Positions 17,775 to 26,275 of a stretch of DNA of 64,000 bases are shown here, in pieces. Every line of letters starts with the position of its first letter. Within the stretch, counting starts at the first letter, position 1. Location of the stretch: NCBI RefSeq assembly GCF_036452155.1, contig NZ_JAWJZY010000005.1. One strand, written 5' to 3'. The notes below the pieces were generated by a model. That model searched no databases. It saw only the letters and a program-made list of their open reading frames with translations, and was not told the DNA's origin. The DNA is from Sorlinia euscelidii. Lineage in GTDB: Bacteria > Pseudomonadota > Alphaproteobacteria > Acetobacterales > Acetobacteraceae. The position numbers and the translations under genes were made by a program.

Positions 17775-18968
17775 ATGACCCATCCAGCCCGTCCACGTAT
17801 CGTCTGGCTTCTCGCGGGGGAGGCAAGCGGCGACATTCTTGGCGCGCGGCTGATGGAGGCTTTGTCCCAACTCGACCATAATATGATGTTCGTTGGGGTC
17901 GGCGGCGCGCAGATGGAGGCGCTCGGCCTGCACAGCCTCTTCCCGATGCAGGATCTCTCCATCATGGGGCTTGCGGAGATCCTCCCGCGTATCCGCAAGC
18001 TTTCAGCGCGGCTGGATGAGGCGGTGAATGACATCACTTTGCGCCAGCCCGACGTCATTGTGACAATTGACAGCCCGGGCTTCGCCCTGCGCCTTTTGAA
18101 GCGTATCAAACATCTCGGCATCCCGCGCCTGCATTATGTGGGGCCCCAGGTCTGGGCCTGGCGGGAAAGACGCGCCAAATCCTTCCCGCAATTATGGGAC
18201 CGCCTGTTATGTCTTCTCCCCTTTGAGCAGAGTTGGTTCAAGGAGCGGGGCATTCCCGCAAAATTTGTAGGGCATCCAGTCATTCAATCCGGGGCCGATT
18301 CAGGCGATGGGGCGCATTTCCGGCGACGACACGGGATTGCGGATCACGTTCCGATCATTGTGCTTCTGCCGGGCAGTCGGAAGTCGGAAGTACCGCGTCT
18401 TTTACCGATCTACGGCCATATGGTGGCGATATTGAAAGCGCGTTTCGGCGAGGTCTGTCCCGTTATACCCATCTCTCCCCTGATGCAGGGTGTCGTGCGT
18501 CACGCGACGGCGAAATGGGCGGAGCCGCCGCGAATCATCGTCGATATGCATGATAAATTTGACGCATTTGCCGCGGCGGGAGTGGCCATGACAAAATCGG
18601 GCACCTCGACCCTCGAGCTTGCCCTGGCCGGCACGCCGATGGTGGTGGCCTATCGCGTGCATGCCCTCACGGCTTATTTTGCGAGACGGATGATCAAAGT
18701 GCCGTTTGTCGCGATGGTCAATCTCCTCGCCGGGCGGGAGATCGTGCCGGAACTGCTGCAGGAGAAATGCACGCCGGAAAATCTCGCTTCCGCCGTTACC
18801 CGGCTTCTGACCGACCCGAATGCGCGCGCGGCGCAGAAAACCGCTTTTACAGATATCATGTCGCAATTACATGCGCCGGATCGGGATGGCACGCCCGTCA
18901 CCCCGGCTGAAGCGGCGGCCCATGAAGTCATGGCGCTCCTCCCACCCTCTGAAAAGCTGACATTGTAA
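17775..18968 (+). CDS. lpxB: Lipid A disaccharide synthase
   Basis: GT19 glycosyltransferase that joins UDP-diacylglucosamine and lipid X in lipid A synthesis at the inner membrane. Family features are WLLAGEASGDILGARLM, VGVGGAQMEALG, DSPGFALRLLK, HYVGPQVWAWRERRAK, LLPGSRKSEV and the donor-site TKSGTSTLELALAGTPMVV. Length 397 is normal. It follows pheT closely, an unusual place for lpxB since it usually sits in the lpxD-fabZ-lpxA cluster. Confidence 0.96.
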   Translation: MTHPARPRIVWLLAGEASGDILGARLMEALSQLDHNMMFVGVGGAQMEALGLHSLFPMQDLSIMGLAEILPRIRKLSARLDEAVNDITLRQPDVIVTIDSPGFALRLLKRIKHLGIPRLHYVGPQVWAWRERRAKSFPQLWDRLLCLLPFEQSWFKERGIPAKFVGHPVIQSGADSGDGAHFRRRHGIADHVPIIVLLPGSRKSEVPRLLPIYGHMVAILKARFGEVCPVIPISPLMQGVVRHATAKWAEPPRIIVDMHDKFDAFAAAGVAMTKSGTSTLELALAGTPMVVAYRVHALTAYFARRMIKVPFVAMVNLLAGREIVPELLQEKCTPENLASAVTRLLTDPNARAAQKTAFTDIMSQLHAPDRDGTPVTPAEAAAHEVMALLPPSEKLTL

Positions 18969-18992
18969 GATCACGCGAGACGTATGATCACC

Positions 18993-19418
18993 TTAAGCTT
19001 TGGGATAAAGTTTTTCCGGCGCGATCTCGGGGTTGGCGTTCTCGACCAGTCCGTCCGGCGTGACGGAGAGGTAGAAGCAGCTGCGCCGACCCGTATGACA
19101 CGCCACGCCCTGCTGAGCGACGTGAAGTAGAACCGCATCGCCATCACAATCGAGCATTGCTGACACTAATATCTGCACCTGCCCCGACGTCTCCCCCTTG
19201 CGCCATAATTTCTGCCGGGAGCGGGAGTAGTAACAGACCCTTCCGGTCGTCAATGTCTCCCGCAAAGCGCCTTCATCCATCCAGGCCAGCATCAGGACTT
19301 CACGCGGTGCCGTGGCGGATTGCGCGATGGCGGCGACAAGCCCATCCGCGTCGAAACGGACTTTCTGTAGGATTTCCGAAATGCACGAGTCTGAAGGCGG
19401 ATTATATGTCTGAGTCAT
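18993..19418 (-). CDS. hisI: Phosphoribosyl-AMP cyclohydrolase
   Basis: Third step of histidine synthesis, opening the purine ring of phosphoribosyl-AMP. The metal-binding motif DCDGDA and the zinc-ligand segment CHTGRRSCFY are present, with LMLAWMDEGAL and GRVCYYSRSRQKLW. About 141 residues from the ATG at 19418. It overlaps the end of ygfZ by 17 bases; hisE, sometimes fused to hisI, is not here. Confidence 0.95.
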   Translation of the reverse strand: MTQTYNPPSDSCISEILQKVRFDADGLVAAIAQSATAPREVLMLAWMDEGALRETLTTGRVCYYSRSRQKLWRKGETSGQVQILVSAMLDCDGDAVLLHVAQQGVACHTGRRSCFYLSVTPDGLVENANPEIAPEKLYPKA

Positions 19419-20217
19419 CAATTGGAAACCATGCAGGAGGTGAGGGAATAATATCGACGCCGTTATGTCGGAATGACCGCCGCCAAAACGGTTTGCGCAA
19501 TAGTGCGAAGCCACTTTGCCCGAAAACGAGGCGGATTTCCCCGGCCTCCTGCCCATCGTCCAGCATCAGGATTGTGCCGGGGGCAGGCAGACAGGCCTGG
19601 GAGGTTTTAACGGGGACGAGACGCTTTTTGACGCCGCCCCGATAATGCATACGCGCCGTGACTTCCTGACCGACATAACAGCCTTTCGTCCAGGATATGC
19701 CATGGAGAAGGTCGAAATTCGCCTCCAGCAATAAAGTCTCATCAATTTGATAGATAGAAGAAGGCGGCAGCCCCAACGCCAAACACCGCGCCGCGTAATC
19801 CGAAAGATCATGATCGCATTGCAGCGTGTCCGCGCCGTCAAGGATGATCTTCCGCCAGCCTGCCTGAGGGAGGCGCGGGTCGGCGCAGGCGCCAGAAGGG
19901 GGCGGCGCGTCCCACCCCGCAAAAACCTGCCCTTGAAGGAGGGATATTTCGATTTTTGCCCGTAAGCTGTAGCGTTTGAGCTGGGTGAGGGTCGCGTCCG
20001 CCCGGGTTTCATCAATATCCAGCAGCAGCCTGTCATCCCGCGCTGAGAGGAAGAAATCAGCCCGATAACGTCCCTTCGGCGTTAAGAGAGCGGCCCAGAT
20101 CATCGTGCGGGCGTCACATGTCGCGACATCATTGGAGACGAGGCCTTGTAAAAATGCGACGCGATCCGGTCCGGAAATTGAGATAACCCGTCGGTCAGAA
20201 AGCCTGGCGCATGCCAT
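19402..20217 (-). CDS. ygfZ: YgfZ/GcvT-family folate-binding protein
   Basis: Tetrahydrofolate-dependent helper in iron-sulfur cluster assembly or repair. The signature K-G-C-Y-V-G-Q-E is intact (WTKGCYVGQEVTARMHYRG), and the N-terminal SGPDRVAFLQGLVSNDV and LLTPKGRYRADFFL match the GcvT-like fold. Length 271 is normal. The ATG at 20217 has an AAGGCGG-like site upstream. hisI overlaps its 3' end. Confidence 0.92.
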   Translation of the reverse strand: MACARLSDRRVISISGPDRVAFLQGLVSNDVATCDARTMIWAALLTPKGRYRADFFLSARDDRLLLDIDETRADATLTQLKRYSLRAKIEISLLQGQVFAGWDAPPPSGACADPRLPQAGWRKIILDGADTLQCDHDLSDYAARCLALGLPPSSIYQIDETLLLEANFDLLHGISWTKGCYVGQEVTARMHYRGGVKKRLVPVKTSQACLPAPGTILMLDDGQEAGEIRLVFGQSGFALLRKPFWRRSFRHNGVDIIPSPPAWFPIDDSDI

Positions 20218-20399
20218 ATGATGTTTACCGCCTTGATACACGTAAAATTGCAACAGTCGCGCTTGACGCACCTATCGGCTTTAAGCTGTGATAGAAGCGA
20301 GCAATTTGCAAGTATCGTTTCCCGCGGCGAGATTTTCGCCCGCCATGCTCTGCGTTCAGTGCGGTTGGCTGTTCGGGAAGACTGCACCGGAGGTGAGGT

Positions 20400-22697
20400 T
20401 TGCGCCGTTTTGAGATCGTAAACCCGGAAGATCATTCCATCGACAGGCGTTTCCGGCGGGGAATGGCCCTTGCCGCCCCGATTATCGGGATCATCGCCAT
20501 TGTCGCGGTCATCAGCGCTGTCTCGGTGCATTCCTACCATGTCACGCGGGCGCGCGTGATCGGACTGACGCAGACACTTCTGCACGAGCAGCAGAAACTC
20601 CTTACCCGGGAAGTCTCGGATTATCTCGGACCCGCACCGCAATCCGCCACCATCGCGCAGGACCTCCTGACGGACCCGCTCAGCGATGCGCCGCCGCGGA
20701 CATTTCTGGATTACGGCCGGTCCCTTCTCAATCATCTGTCGCAAATTGACAGCATGTTCATCGCGGATGATCGCGGCACATTCTGGTTCATCAACCGCGC
20801 ACCGCGGGCGGTTTCGGACGGGGTGGAATGGGTCCGCCTCCTTCCGGGGAAAGATGTTTTCCGCCACTGGTATTATAACCAGCAGGGCGACCTTGTGCGG
20901 ACGGAGGACAAGCCCGCCAATGGCTATGATGCGCGTCAGCGAGACTGGTATTTACGGGCCGTGCGCCACCCCGGCATCAGCTGGGCTGAGCCTTATCCGT
21001 CCCAATCAAGACATGAAATTTTCTCGACAGCCTCCAGCGCCCTGACGCTCAGAAACGGGCATCGGGCTGTTTTCGCCATTAATCTCTCTCTCACGCATCT
21101 TTCCGGCTTTCTGGAAAAAATGAAGATCGGACAAAATGGCAAGGCAATCATTCTTGATGAGAAAGGGCGCGTCGTCGCGGGAAGTGATCTGCTGAAAATC
21201 GCCGCGCAGGCACATTGGCAGTTCGACAAAATGGCGATCGATGCGAAACAAACGCCTGTCTTCTCACGCGCATTGTCCCTTTACCGCATCTATGGTTCCG
21301 GGGTTAAAATCATTTCGGGCCGGAAGACCCGCTATGTGACGATTTACTCGTCTCTCGATGCCATTCGACCCGGTTGGCTCCTTATCCTCCATGCGCCGGA
21401 AAGCGATTATGCGCGCATTATCTCCGTTGCGGGTTGGCAGGGTTTTGCGTTCTCCCTGTTGATCATCGCGCTGGCCGCGGGCCTCGCCGGCCTGCTTTTC
21501 CGCGAGAAGCGCCGCACGTTGCGTGCAACGCGTCAGGTCGATGACTTGCGCGATTCCCAACGTGTTGCGGAGGGGCTGATCGGTCGGCTCGTTGAGGATG
21601 ATAATATCTTCGACATTGCGCAGCAGGCGCCGATTTTAAGTGAGTCGGTCGCTGAGATCACCGGCACGTCGCGCGTGGCGCTCTGGCGCGTTCAGGAGGC
21701 GGATCGCCGCCTCATTTGTGAGGATGCGTATGAGGCGGCGACGGGGCAGCATGGTGCCGGCCGTGAAATCAATCCTGATGAGGCCCAACCGCTTCTGGAA
21801 GCGTTGGAGCGCGTCTCCAGGCTGGATAACGAGACGCCGGACTCGGCGCATGTTTTAAGGCCTCTCTGGCGTGCGGAGGGCCTGACGGGTGATGTTACGG
21901 ATTACGCGGTTTACCCCATCCGGCGCCAGAACGGCCTTTGTGGGCTGACCGTGCTGACGGGCGCCGTGACGCAGCCGGACGGAACGAAATTCCTGCCGCT
22001 GATCAACGATATGATTGCGCTTCGCTACGCGGCCATCGCGCAGGATGAACGCGTGACATCCGGCGATGGCCCTCCTGCTGAAGCTGATGTCGCGCCGCGA
22101 CCCGTGACAGCGGCGAAAGTCGTTTTTCTGGATGCGGGGGAAAGTGGGTTTCAGACAGGCTGCTTCCCGGCCGTGCCCGTTGCGACCATTCAATTTATTC
22201 ATCAGGATGTGCCGGATGTTCAGGCAACCGTTGATCTCTTCCAGAAGCTCGCCACCAAGCTGGAGGAAGTTGCGGAGACCTATGCGCTTTCCGTCGTGCA
22301 ACTGGCTGGTAATCGCGTTCTCCTCGTCGGCAAATGCGGCGCGGCGCTTGACCCGGACTCGGTTTGCGACGTGGCGGATGCCTTGCTGGAACTTCGCGAG
22401 GCGGCCCAACGCATCCTGAATGCGGCGGATATGGTCCGCAATTTCAATATGGGGCTGGATGTCGGGCCTGTGCTTGGCGCGCATGTCGGGCGCGACGGCG
22501 CGCGTTACGCATTGTGGGGAGAAGCTTTCGCCAATGCGGATCGTCTGGCCATGTCCTCTGCGGAAACCGGGTCGATTCAAGTTTCCGATGCGGCCTGGGC
22601 GGTATTGAAGGATCGCTTCCTCTTCCGGCCGCGCGGTGCGTTTTTCATGCCGGGTCGTGGATTGACCGTAACGCATATTTTGGCCGCCCGGAGATGA
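20400..22697 (+). CDS. Membrane sensor with Cache-like domain and degenerate class III cyclase domain
   Basis: A 765-residue membrane protein. TM1 (about 22-44) and TM2 (about 345-365) flank a large periplasmic region that resembles Cache sensors (DRGTFWFINRAPR, NGYDARQRDWYLRAV). A cytoplasmic GAF-like part follows, then a C-terminal domain (about 572-765) with the cyclase tail (YALWGEAFANADRLAM, GSIQVSDAAW). Metal-binding aspartates expected near the start of that domain are not evident (QLAGNRVLLVG where G-D is expected), so cyclase activity is doubtful. The start is TTG at 20400 with a strong GGAGGTGAGG site. Its stop overlaps the next ATG, so it is the first gene of the lipid-transporter operon and may regulate it. 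Confidence 0.72.
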   Translation: MRRFEIVNPEDHSIDRRFRRGMALAAPIIGIIAIVAVISAVSVHSYHVTRARVIGLTQTLLHEQQKLLTREVSDYLGPAPQSATIAQDLLTDPLSDAPPRTFLDYGRSLLNHLSQIDSMFIADDRGTFWFINRAPRAVSDGVEWVRLLPGKDVFRHWYYNQQGDLVRTEDKPANGYDARQRDWYLRAVRHPGISWAEPYPSQSRHEIFSTASSALTLRNGHRAVFAINLSLTHLSGFLEKMKIGQNGKAIILDEKGRVVAGSDLLKIAAQAHWQFDKMAIDAKQTPVFSRALSLYRIYGSGVKIISGRKTRYVTIYSSLDAIRPGWLLILHAPESDYARIISVAGWQGFAFSLLIIALAAGLAGLLFREKRRTLRATRQVDDLRDSQRVAEGLIGRLVEDDNIFDIAQQAPILSESVAEITGTSRVALWRVQEADRRLICEDAYEAATGQHGAGREINPDEAQPLLEALERVSRLDNETPDSAHVLRPLWRAEGLTGDVTDYAVYPIRRQNGLCGLTVLTGAVTQPDGTKFLPLINDMIALRYAAIAQDERVTSGDGPPAEADVAPRPVTAAKVVFLDAGESGFQTGCFPAVPVATIQFIHQDVPDVQATVDLFQKLATKLEEVAETYALSVVQLAGNRVLLVGKCGAALDPDSVCDVADALLELREAAQRILNAADMVRNFNMGLDVGPVLGAHVGRDGARYALWGEAFANADRLAMSSAETGSIQVSDAAWAVLKDRFLFRPRGAFFMPGRGLTVTHILAARR

Positions 22698-23500
22698 CGG
22701 AGGTCAATCTTCTTCTGCTGCATCGCCTCGCAACAATCGGTCGTCTCACGCGTCGCATTTTGCGGGCGACGCTGATTACGCTCAGTGCCGCATGGGGCGT
22801 CGTTATTGAAGCCCTTTCCGTCGGCAATTGGCGTCGGACGGTTCGGCTCGAATTCCGGTCCACATTGGTGCAGGCGACAGGCGGGGGCCTTATCAGCACG
22901 CTTGTGACGGGTGCTCTGGTCGGGTTCGCGCTTGTGGCGCAGACGATTTACTGGCTGGGCATTGCCGGGATGGCGGACGCGGCCAATGCGCTTATCATCA
23001 CCATCCTTGTGCGGGAGGTTGCGCCCGTGCTGGTCTCTATCATTCTCCTTGGTCGCAGTGGCATGCTTTCCCTTGCGCAACTGGGGCAACTCACCTTGGG
23101 GCGGGAGATGCGCGTGCTGCGCGGTATGGGGATTGATCCGTTTCTCATGTTCGTCATGCCGCGCGTTTTGGCGATGACGGTCAGCGCCTTCACACTCGGT
23201 GTCGTCTTCAGTGTGATGTCGCTCGTGTCCGGCTACGCGGTGTGCCGGTTCGAATCCGTGATATCCGTGCCTTTATGGACGTTCCTCTATGAAGTGACGG
23301 GGGCAATGCAGCCGATCGATTATCTGGCCATCCCGCTGAAATTTCTCGTCAGTGGTTTCAGTCTCAGCCTCAGCACCTGCCTGACCGCGCTTGATGTGCG
23401 GCATGATGATGATTTCTCAACCCTTCTGCCGAAAGGCTTCATGAGTGGGATGCTCGCCATCCTTGTCGTCAATGTCGCGCTCGGGATTATTTTCGGATGA
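22694..23500 (+). CDS. mlaE: MlaE-type ABC transporter permease
   Basis: Inner-membrane permease of the MCE/Mla phospholipid transport family, 268 residues. Family marks are FRSTLVQATGGGLISTLVTGALVG, LVREVAPVLVSIILLGRSGM, MRVLRGMGIDPFLMFVMPRVLA and the C-terminal membrane helices. The ATG overlaps the stop of the sensor gene (ATGA), and the ATPase-like gene overlaps its own stop the same way. Confidence 0.9.
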   Translation: MTEVNLLLLHRLATIGRLTRRILRATLITLSAAWGVVIEALSVGNWRRTVRLEFRSTLVQATGGGLISTLVTGALVGFALVAQTIYWLGIAGMADAANALIITILVREVAPVLVSIILLGRSGMLSLAQLGQLTLGREMRVLRGMGIDPFLMFVMPRVLAMTVSAFTLGVVFSVMSLVSGYAVCRFESVISVPLWTFLYEVTGAMQPIDYLAIPLKFLVSGFSLSLSTCLTALDVRHDDDFSTLLPKGFMSGMLAILVVNVALGIIFG

Positions 23501-24222
23501 GCGCGACATCACGTGCCATGCTGGAATTGCGCCAGGCGCGCCCCGCTCTAACGCGGGGTCATGACCTGACGGGAAGTTACGAGCTCAGCCTCAATGCGGG
23601 TGATTGTGCCGTCATCTCCTGCATGAATGACCTCCTCTCCGCGGCCTTCGTGGATCTGCTGATCGGCTTGCGGCCCCTCACTTCAGGGCAAGCCTTCTGC
23701 CTCGGGCTGGAATGGGACCGTCTCTCCGCCAAACGTGCGGATGCGTTACGCGGGCGCATCGGGCGTTATACTAATCAGGGGGCCTGGGTCGGGCTTTTCA
23801 CGATGGATACAAATATTCTTTTGCAGCAGATGCACCACACCACCTTGCCCATTGCACAGCTCGTGCAGGAGGCTGAAAATTTATGCCATATTTTTGACCT
23901 GCCAGGACTGCCGACATTGAGGCCGGACCTCATGCTCGCGCGAGACCGCCGCAAGGCGGGCCTTGTGCGGGCTTTTCTGGCGCGCCCGCCTTTGGTGATC
24001 CTTGAAAATCCACTGGATGAGGATACAGGTCTGGACGCGGATGTCGTGCTTCAGCAGGTGACGGAGGCGCGTTTGCGGGGCACGGGCTTTCTGTGCCTGA
24101 CGCAGAACCCGGCGCTCTGGTCGCGCTATCGTGGCCGTGGCGTCAAATTCTATCAGCTTTATGAGAACGGTCTGGAACCGATCGCGGGGGGGAATAATGC
24201 TCGGCTTCCGGAGGCGGCGTGA
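23497..24222 (+). CDS. MlaF-position ABC ATPase-like protein lacking nucleotide-binding motifs
   Basis: Sits where the MlaF ATPase is expected, has its length (241 residues) and the general layout of an ABC ATPase, but the key motifs are gone. The Walker A position reads ISCMNDLLSAA, with leucine (residue 47) where the lysine should be. The signature LSGGQ position reads LARDRRKAG. Walker B reads LVILENPLDE, with Glu and Asn replacing Asp and Glu. The switch histidine position reads LCLTQNP. It therefore probably cannot bind or hydrolyse ATP and may be a structural partner. It overlaps mlaE by four bases and the MlaD gene by 26 bases. There is no frameshift, so the loss is evolved, not a sequence error. 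Confidence 0.75.
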   Translation: MSATSRAMLELRQARPALTRGHDLTGSYELSLNAGDCAVISCMNDLLSAAFVDLLIGLRPLTSGQAFCLGLEWDRLSAKRADALRGRIGRYTNQGAWVGLFTMDTNILLQQMHHTTLPIAQLVQEAENLCHIFDLPGLPTLRPDLMLARDRRKAGLVRAFLARPPLVILENPLDEDTGLDADVVLQQVTEARLRGTGFLCLTQNPALWSRYRGRGVKFYQLYENGLEPIAGGNNARLPEAA

Positions 24223-25159
24223 CGCCGATGTCAGTGGCGATCCCACAATAAATCTGCGCTACGCCAATGAATGGGTCGGCGGGCTTGTGCTTGTCGCCAT
24301 CGGGGTCTTTATTTTCGCAGTGATCCAGGCCGGTGTGTTACGGGAGTGGCTGACACCCTCCGGCCGCCTGCATTTTCAGCTTCCGCAAAGTGGTATTGCG
24401 GGCCTCGCTGTCGGTAATGATGTTGAACTCATGGGCACGCGGATCGGTACCATCCGGGAAGTGAAAATCAATGATCACGGCAATATGTATGCTATCGCCA
24501 CGATTGACCCGCAATTTGAGCCTTTTATCCGTGATGACAGTAAGGCCATCATCAAAAGGCGCTTCGTCGTGGCCGGGGCGAGTTACATTGAGCTGACGCG
24601 CGGACAGGGCGCGCCGCTGGACTGGGCCTTTGCCGCGGTGCAAGCGGAGGCGGAGCAGAACCCGGGCGACCTCATCATCAAAACCGTCAATGATGTCCGG
24701 GCGCAGCTTGTCCCGACAATCCAAAGTGCCGAGAAAATGGTGACGGATCTTGCCACGGTGACAACCGCCCTCAAGGACGGACAAGGACTTGCTGGCGGGC
24801 TGATCATGGATCACAAGCTCCTTGCACGCGCTGACGGGATGACGCGGGACCTGCAACAGATCATTGCCCAGCTTCGCCCGCTCGGGAAGCAGGTTGACGC
24901 GATTATGAAGCAGACAAACGGGGCCGTCAGCAACGTTAATCACATCACGGACAGGCTTAAGCGTTCGACGCCGCAAATCCGATCCACCATCACCAATGTT
25001 GATCAGGCAAGCGTCGCGCTCCCGGCTCTGTTGACTCAGGCGCAGATGACGGCGGATAGTTTGCGCAAATTATCGGATCAGCTTCGGCAGTCCTGGTTAT
25101 TGGGAGGCGGGTCAGCATCCCCGCAAAACGATCTGCCCGTCGGGGAGATTTCACCATGA
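24197..25159 (+). CDS. mlaD: MlaD-type MCE-domain lipid-binding protein
   Basis: Membrane-anchored periplasmic substrate-binding part of the transporter, 320 residues from the ATG at 24197. One N-terminal membrane helix (WVGGLVLVAIGVFIFAVIQA) precedes a single MCE domain (residues about 55-130; LPQSGIAGLAVGNDVELMGTRIGTI, FVVAGASYIELTRG). The C-terminal half is helical and probably long coiled coil (MTRDLQQIIAQLRPLGKQVD). Its stop overlaps the start of the lipoprotein gene by ATGA. Confidence 0.88.
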   Translation: MLGFRRRRDADVSGDPTINLRYANEWVGGLVLVAIGVFIFAVIQAGVLREWLTPSGRLHFQLPQSGIAGLAVGNDVELMGTRIGTIREVKINDHGNMYAIATIDPQFEPFIRDDSKAIIKRRFVVAGASYIELTRGQGAPLDWAFAAVQAEAEQNPGDLIIKTVNDVRAQLVPTIQSAEKMVTDLATVTTALKDGQGLAGGLIMDHKLLARADGMTRDLQQIIAQLRPLGKQVDAIMKQTNGAVSNVNHITDRLKRSTPQIRSTITNVDQASVALPALLTQAQMTADSLRKLSDQLRQSWLLGGGSASPQNDLPVGEISP

Positions 25160-26058
25160 CGCGTCAGCGCCTCAATCGCGCAACGAGGTGTAGGCACAGC
25201 ACCCTTCACCGGTCCCGCATGTGGATGGCCCTGAGTGGTGCGGTGCTTTTGTCGGCCTGCGGGCGTGGCGCCGCGCCACCCGTCGCGGATCAAAAGATGC
25301 AACAATCTCTGGATGCCGGGCGCAGCGCGTATGATCTCGGCTATCGGGCGCAGGCTCTCTCCGCTTATCGCATGGCTTACCAGCGCGCTCTTCTCAGCAA
25401 TGATCAGGCCGGGCTGGGCTCGGCGGGATATAATCTCGCTGTGGTTCATCTACGGGATCATCAATGGCAGGCCGCGCTTGATGCCGTCTCCATGACGGAA
25501 AAAGACCTGGCGATACGGGGGTTCGGGACGCCGGCGCGCCTGGCGCTCGTGCAGGCTGCGGCCCTGTATCAAGGGAAGAATTATGCGCAGGCTGCCAGGA
25601 TTGCCTGTCATCTGCCTTCCTCGCCTGTCGCGTTCGGGCTGAGGGCGCAGTATTTCTGCGGAGTGAGCCACGTTGCGCTAGGTCACGATACGCAGGCGCA
25701 GCAATCCCTGACCGTGCTTGACCATGCAGGCGCGCGAGATCTGCGCCTGAGGGCTGACCGGGCCGCCCTACGAGCGCAGCTTCGACTGGCGCAGAGGCTT
25801 TACGCAGAAAGCCTCAGTGCCGCGCAGGAGGCCGTCACGCTGAATCGTCTGACCGGAAATCACGCTGCGATGCGCCAGATGCTCGATATCGCAGCCATAA
25901 GTGCGGAAAAACTGGGGCGCTCTGACCTTGCACAGGCGCTGACGCGTCAGCGCCAGCAAAGCCTGGAAGCGGAAAATGCCGCCCGGATCCCGTCAATTGA
26001 GCCGGATGACCCTAGCGCGGGGACGGCATTATCGCATAGCGAACCAACGCGGCGATGA
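25156..26058 (+). CDS. TPR-like lipoprotein at the end of the Mla-type operon
   Basis: A 300-residue predicted lipoprotein: signal segment MWMALSGAVLLSAC with lipobox cysteine 35, then helical repeats of TPR type (AYDLGYRAQALSAYRMAYQRALL, AGYNLAVVHLRDHQWQAALDAV, ALYQGKNYAQAARIA). TPR lipoproteins usually serve as scaffolds. Its place as the last gene of the operon, translationally coupled to mlaD, suggests a periplasmic partner of the transporter. Its 3' end overlaps the end of the convergent gene on the other strand by 47 bases. Confidence 0.78.
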   Translation: MTRQRLNRATRCRHSTLHRSRMWMALSGAVLLSACGRGAAPPVADQKMQQSLDAGRSAYDLGYRAQALSAYRMAYQRALLSNDQAGLGSAGYNLAVVHLRDHQWQAALDAVSMTEKDLAIRGFGTPARLALVQAAALYQGKNYAQAARIACHLPSSPVAFGLRAQYFCGVSHVALGHDTQAQQSLTVLDHAGARDLRLRADRAALRAQLRLAQRLYAESLSAAQEAVTLNRLTGNHAAMRQMLDIAAISAEKLGRSDLAQALTRQRQQSLEAENAARIPSIEPDDPSAGTALSHSEPTRR

Positions 26059-26275
26059 GGCCGCCGGGTAAAGCCGTCAGAATGACGGTGATGAAGGCGC
26101 GAAGTGTCAGCGGGTGAAGCGATAATATCAACGCTGCCAGAGCGACCCACAGAATGGCGCGCATCATGTGGCGCAGGCGTTCCAGAGGAGCGGAAATAGG
26201 GCCTCTGAACCGGGTCACAGCGACTCCCAGAAGCAGAATGGCCCAGGCCGTTATGTCGAAAACCACATGTATCAT
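26012..26275 (-). CDS. Small membrane protein, DUF3325-like
   Basis: An 87-residue protein with about three membrane helices (HVVFDITAWAILLLGVAV, MMRAILWVALAALILSL, FITVILTALPGGLIAALV). Its position after a PepSY protein in a siderophore-receptor locus, and its size, match the DUF3325 family; the assignment rests mainly on context. The ATG overlaps the PepSY stop (ATGA). Function unknown; probably an accessory of iron uptake. Confidence 0.6.
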   Translation of the reverse strand: MIHVVFDITAWAILLLGVAVTRFRGPISAPLERLRHMMRAILWVALAALILSLHPLTLRAFITVILTALPGGLIAALVRYAIMPSPR

